From Clostridia bacterium (GTDB lineage: Bacteria; Bacillota_A; Clostridia; Oscillospirales; CAG-382): 7,037 nucleotides of DNA. The position numbers were made by a program, and so were the translations under genes. The stretch is taken from positions 1-7,037 of the forward strand of contig JAGACN010000036.1 in NCBI GenBank assembly GCA_017614095.1, in the 5' to 3' direction. The notes below the pieces were generated by a model that saw nothing but the letters and a program-made list of their open reading frames with translations, did no database searches and was not told the DNA's origin. Below, piece by piece: positions 4,021-7,037 of this stretch (the first letter of the stretch is position 1; each line of letters opens with the position of its first letter).

Positions 4021-7000
4021 ATGAAGCCGTATCAATTGAATCCGGCGGAGCGGGAAGTGCTGGAAGCCTCCTGCATACCGATGGCGGTCTACCGGTTTGC
4101 TGACCATCGGGTCGTCACTCTGGCACTATCCGCCGGCTTCCGGGACCTGTTCGGATTTGACTCGCTCGAAGAGGCGTTCGAGGTCATGGATATGGACATG
4201 TACCGGGACGCGCACCCGGACGACAGTGCGCGCCTTGCCGAGGATGCGCTGTCGTTCGCGAAGAATGAAAAGCCGTACGATCTCTTCTATCGGCAGCGGA
4301 TCCGCGGCGAGTATCGCATCATTCACGCTGTCGGCAGACATGTATGCCGGGACGGTATTCAACTCGCGTTCGTGACCTACATGGACGAAGGCGCATACAA
4401 GCCCGAATCGGGATTCGAAGACAGCGGAGTGCTGTTCAACCGCTCCATGTCCTATGCCCTCCAGAATGAAAGCGGGCTTCTCAGAAGCAGTTTCGACTAC
4501 CTGACCGGACTGCCGAGTATGACCTCCTTCTTCGAATACGCGGAAGCGGAGCGACTTCGGATGCAGGAACGGGGCGAATCGCCCGCCATGCTGTTCATCG
4601 ATCTGAGCGGGATGAATGCTTTTAACCGGAAATACGGGTTTGACGGGGGCAATGAACTGCTGAGGGCTATGGCCAAGTTGTTGTCCGATACGTTCGGCGC
4701 GCATGCCTGCAGCCGGTTCGGTCAGGACCATTTCACGGCCGTATCCGCTGCCGCCGGTTTGAACAACCGTCTGAAAAAATTATTTAAAGAATGTGAAAAA
4801 ATCAACGGCGGACGTTCTCTCCCCCTGCGCGTCGGCATTTACCTGAACGAACTGGAGGAGGTCAGTGCCAGCACGGCATGCGACCGCGCGAAGGTCGCGT
4901 GCAATATGACCCGGAAGGCATATTATTCCCATTACCGGTATTTCAGCATGACCATGCTGACGGATGCCGAACGGAAGCAGTATATCATCGACAACCTGGA
5001 CATGGCGATCGAAGAAAAGTGGATCCAGGTGTATTACCAGCCGATCATCCGCGCCGCCAACGGACGCGTATGCGACGAGGAGGCGCTTTCCCGCTGGATC
5101 GATCCGGCAAAAGGCCTCATTTCGCCGGCCGACTTCGTACCCGTTCTGGAGGATGCGCGCCTGATCTACAAACTGGATCTGTTTGTTGTGGAGCAGGTGC
5201 TGGAAAAAATGAAAGCGTTCCGGGAGGCCGGGCTGTACATCGTGCCGCAGTCCGTCAACCTCTCCCGGTCGGATTTCGACGTCTGCGACATCGTGTCGGA
5301 GATCATCCGGCGGACGGACGACGCGGGCATCCCGCGTGAAAAACTGACCATCGAGCTGACCGAAAGCATGGTCGGCAGCAATTACGCGTTCATGAAACAG
5401 CAGATCGAACGGTTCCGCGCGAACGGATTCCACGTCTGGATGGACGATTTCGGAAGCGGATACTCCTCGCTGGATGTGCTTCAGACAATCCCGTTCGACC
5501 TGATCAAGCTGGATATGCGGTTCCTCGAGCATTTCGACGAGGGAGACAGCAGCCGGGTCATCCTGTCGGAACTGGTCCGCATGGCTTCCGGCCTCGGCAT
5601 CGATTCCGTTTGCGAAGGCGTGGAAACGTCCGAACAGGCGGAGTTCCTCAAGGAGATCGGCTGTACGAAGCTGCAGGGCTACTATTACTGCAAGCCCATC
5701 CCGGAGGACGCCATCCGCAGGCGGTACGATTCGGGAGTCGCGATCGGGTTCGAGAACCCGGAGGAATCGGACTATTACTCGGCGATCGGCCGCATCAGCC
5801 TGTACGACCTCTCGACGCTGTCCGACGGGGACGACGAGAACTCCCTGTCGTATTTCGACACCGTTCCGATGGCCATTCTGGAATCGGACGGAAAAACGAT
5901 TGAGATCACGCGGTGCAACCGGACCTACCGGCTCTTTATGAACCGGATGTTCCGGGAGGACGTGATGCCGACAAGGCACGGCTATCTGCTTCTCCGGGAT
6001 GACCGGAAAACCACTTTCTGGAATGCGTTCATGGGCTGCTGCGAAGACGGCAGGCGCGTGATGATCAACGAGCAGATCGACGAGACGCAGTCCGTGCACT
6101 ACCTGATCCAGCGCATCGCCGTGAACCCGCTGGCCGGCGTGACGGCATGCCGAGTCGTGATTCTCGGGACAGACCGGAAAGCGAAGACCGGGCTTTCCTA
6201 TGCGGCGATCGCCCAGTCGCTGTCGACCAACTACTCCAGCCTGTATGACGTCGATCTGAAGACCGAGGAATTCGTGGAATACCGGCTGAGCGAAGCCGAC
6301 AACCTGTCCATCGAGCGGCACGGGACGGATTTCTTCCAGTCCTTCCGGGACGAGGCGGAGAAACAGCTGTATCCGGACGATCTGGACGGATTCCTGCTGG
6401 CCTTCACTGGGCCGGCCGTGAGACGTCAGCTGGAGACGGACGGGGTCTTTACGGCCTTCTACCGGACCATGAAGGATAAAAAATCGGTCCATATGAACCT
6501 GAAAGCCGTGCGGAGCCGGAACGAATCCGACCACATGATCGTCGGCGTCAGCAACGTGGACGCGGAAATGAAGCGGAAGGAAACGCTGGAACGGCTGAAA
6601 GAGGAACGGACGACCTTCGAACGGATCGTGGCCCTCGCGGGCAACTTCCTCTGCGTCTATACGGTCGATCCCGAAACCGAAGCGTTCCTGGAATACAGCG
6701 TGTCCGAAGAATACGAGACGCTCGGGCTTCCGAAGAGCGGGAGCGACTTCTTTCGGAACGCCGGCCGCGTCGGCGAGATGGTGCTTCATCCGGACGACCG
6801 GATGCTGTTCGCGTCGGCCATGAACAAAGAACGGTTTATGGAAGAGATCCGCGAGCACGGCCTGGTGACGCTGCATTACCGGGTGATGATCGGCGGCCGG
6901 TCGAGATACGCCAGCCTGCGCGCGGCGCTGGTCGAGGAAAAGGACGGCCCGCGGCTGATCGTCGGCATTTCGGACATCGACGCGCAGACCAGGCGGGAAC

Positions 7001-7037
7001 TGGAACTCAAGCACGACCTGTCGCTGGCCCGCAGCTA
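4021..7037 (+). CDS. PAS-GGDEF(degenerate)-EAL-PAS-PAS-PAS cyclic-di-GMP signalling protein (partial, runs off right edge)
   Basis: The frame is open for 1005 codons without a stop in the window. AGGAGG at 4008-4013 supports the ATG at 4021; an ATG at 4016 stops after one codon. Residues about 20-124 are PAS-like (HPDD at 65-68). A GGDEF domain starts at DYLTGLP (159-165) but its active site reads RFGQDHF (232-238), with the metal/catalytic Glu replaced by His. The substrate-loop Asp positions are also altered (FNRKYGFDGGNE), so no cyclase activity is expected. The EAL domain (about 325-565) keeps EALSRW (Glu354), Asn413, Glu445 in ELTES, DDFGSG (475-480), Lys496, Glu532 in CEGVE and Gln552. 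It is thus a likely c-di-GMP phosphodiesterase. PAS-like modules follow at about 610-720, 730-850 and 868-990; the last two resemble each other. No membrane helix is seen, so it is probably cytoplasmic. The C-terminus, perhaps another GGDEF domain, lies outside. Confidence 0.93.
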   Translation, partial: MKPYQLNPAEREVLEASCIPMAVYRFADHRVVTLALSAGFRDLFGFDSLEEAFEVMDMDMYRDAHPDDSARLAEDALSFAKNEKPYDLFYRQRIRGEYRIIHAVGRHVCRDGIQLAFVTYMDEGAYKPESGFEDSGVLFNRSMSYALQNESGLLRSSFDYLTGLPSMTSFFEYAEAERLRMQERGESPAMLFIDLSGMNAFNRKYGFDGGNELLRAMAKLLSDTFGAHACSRFGQDHFTAVSAAAGLNNRLKKLFKECEKINGGRSLPLRVGIYLNELEEVSASTACDRAKVACNMTRKAYYSHYRYFSMTMLTDAERKQYIIDNLDMAIEEKWIQVYYQPIIRAANGRVCDEEALSRWIDPAKGLISPADFVPVLEDARLIYKLDLFVVEQVLEKMKAFREAGLYIVPQSVNLSRSDFDVCDIVSEIIRRTDDAGIPREKLTIELTESMVGSNYAFMKQQIERFRANGFHVWMDDFGSGYSSLDVLQTIPFDLIKLDMRFLEHFDEGDSSRVILSELVRMASGLGIDSVCEGVETSEQAEFLKEIGCTKLQGYYYCKPIPEDAIRRRYDSGVAIGFENPEESDYYSAIGRISLYDLSTLSDGDDENSLSYFDTVPMAILESDGKTIEITRCNRTYRLFMNRMFREDVMPTRHGYLLLRDDRKTTFWNAFMGCCEDGRRVMINEQIDETQSVHYLIQRIAVNPLAGVTACRVVILGTDRKAKTGLSYAAIAQSLSTNYSSLYDVDLKTEEFVEYRLSEADNLSIERHGTDFFQSFRDEAEKQLYPDDLDGFLLAFTGPAVRRQLETDGVFTAFYRTMKDKKSVHMNLKAVRSRNESDHMIVGVSNVDAEMKRKETLERLKEERTTFERIVALAGNFLCVYTVDPETEAFLEYSVSEEYETLGLPKSGSDFFRNAGRVGEMVLHPDDRMLFASAMNKERFMEEIREHGLVTLHYRVMIGGRSRYASLRAALVEEKDGPRLIVGISDIDAQTRRELELKHDLSLARS

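Noticed and set aside
4780..7014. 744-codon open frame on the - strand
   Set aside because: It is antisense to the well-supported GGDEF/EAL/PAS gene, has no recognisable domain, and is rich in His, Arg, Gln and Pro as expected from reverse reading of GC-rich codons.
1..7037. CRISPR arrays, tRNA or rRNA genes, insertion sequences
   Set aside because: No regularly spaced repeats with spacers, no cloverleaf or rRNA-like stretch, and no transposase or terminal inverted repeats were seen on reading through.

Overview
The window is GC-rich bacterial DNA with strong AGGAGG-type ribosome binding sites, sigma-70/SigA-type promoters and tightly packed genes. Together with the gene types (a MazE/AbrB-like regulator with an ABC-2 transporter, a small Clostridia-type hypothetical protein, and a large PAS/GGDEF/EAL protein) this suggests a GC-rich Bacillota, probably a gut-type Clostridia such as Oscillospiraceae or Lachnospiraceae. 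The taxon is an inference from style only. Every gene I can support is on the + strand; the long open frames on the - strand are antisense shadows.

Layout: (1) 1-93 is the C-terminal tail of an unidentified gene, followed by two GC-rich hairpins. (2) 196-1926 is a three-gene operon: a well-formed promoter (TTGACA, 17 bp, extended -10) with three GTAAG repeats at an exact 9-nt period between the -10 and the SD, then an AbrB-fold regulator, an ABC ATPase and an ABC-2 permease with overlapping ends. (3) 1993-2583 is a second good promoter and a 176-aa protein of unknown function. (4) 2601-2741 is a non-coding stretch closed by a 17-bp long-range stem with several hairpins inside. (5) 2769-3977 is a complete reverse transcriptase of 402 aa with intact catalytic residues (motif C YSDD). 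(6) 4021 to the right edge is a long cytoplasmic PAS-GGDEF-EAL-PAS-PAS-PAS protein with no stop in the window; its GGDEF domain is degenerate and its EAL domain looks catalytically intact.

The most interesting element is (4)+(5): a compact structured RNA directly upstream of a free-standing reverse transcriptase. This layout resembles retrons (a1/a2 arms, then RT) and the ncRNA-templated defence RTs (DRT2/DRT9 type). The protein lacks an obvious retron VTG signature, a group II intron endonuclease or domain V context, and any DGR template/variable repeat pair. A single promoter upstream of the 176-aa gene with no clear promoter after it makes it possible that this gene, the RNA and the RT form one unit. 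The RT is also only 43 nt from the c-di-GMP protein, so the two may be co-transcribed, though a functional link is unproven.
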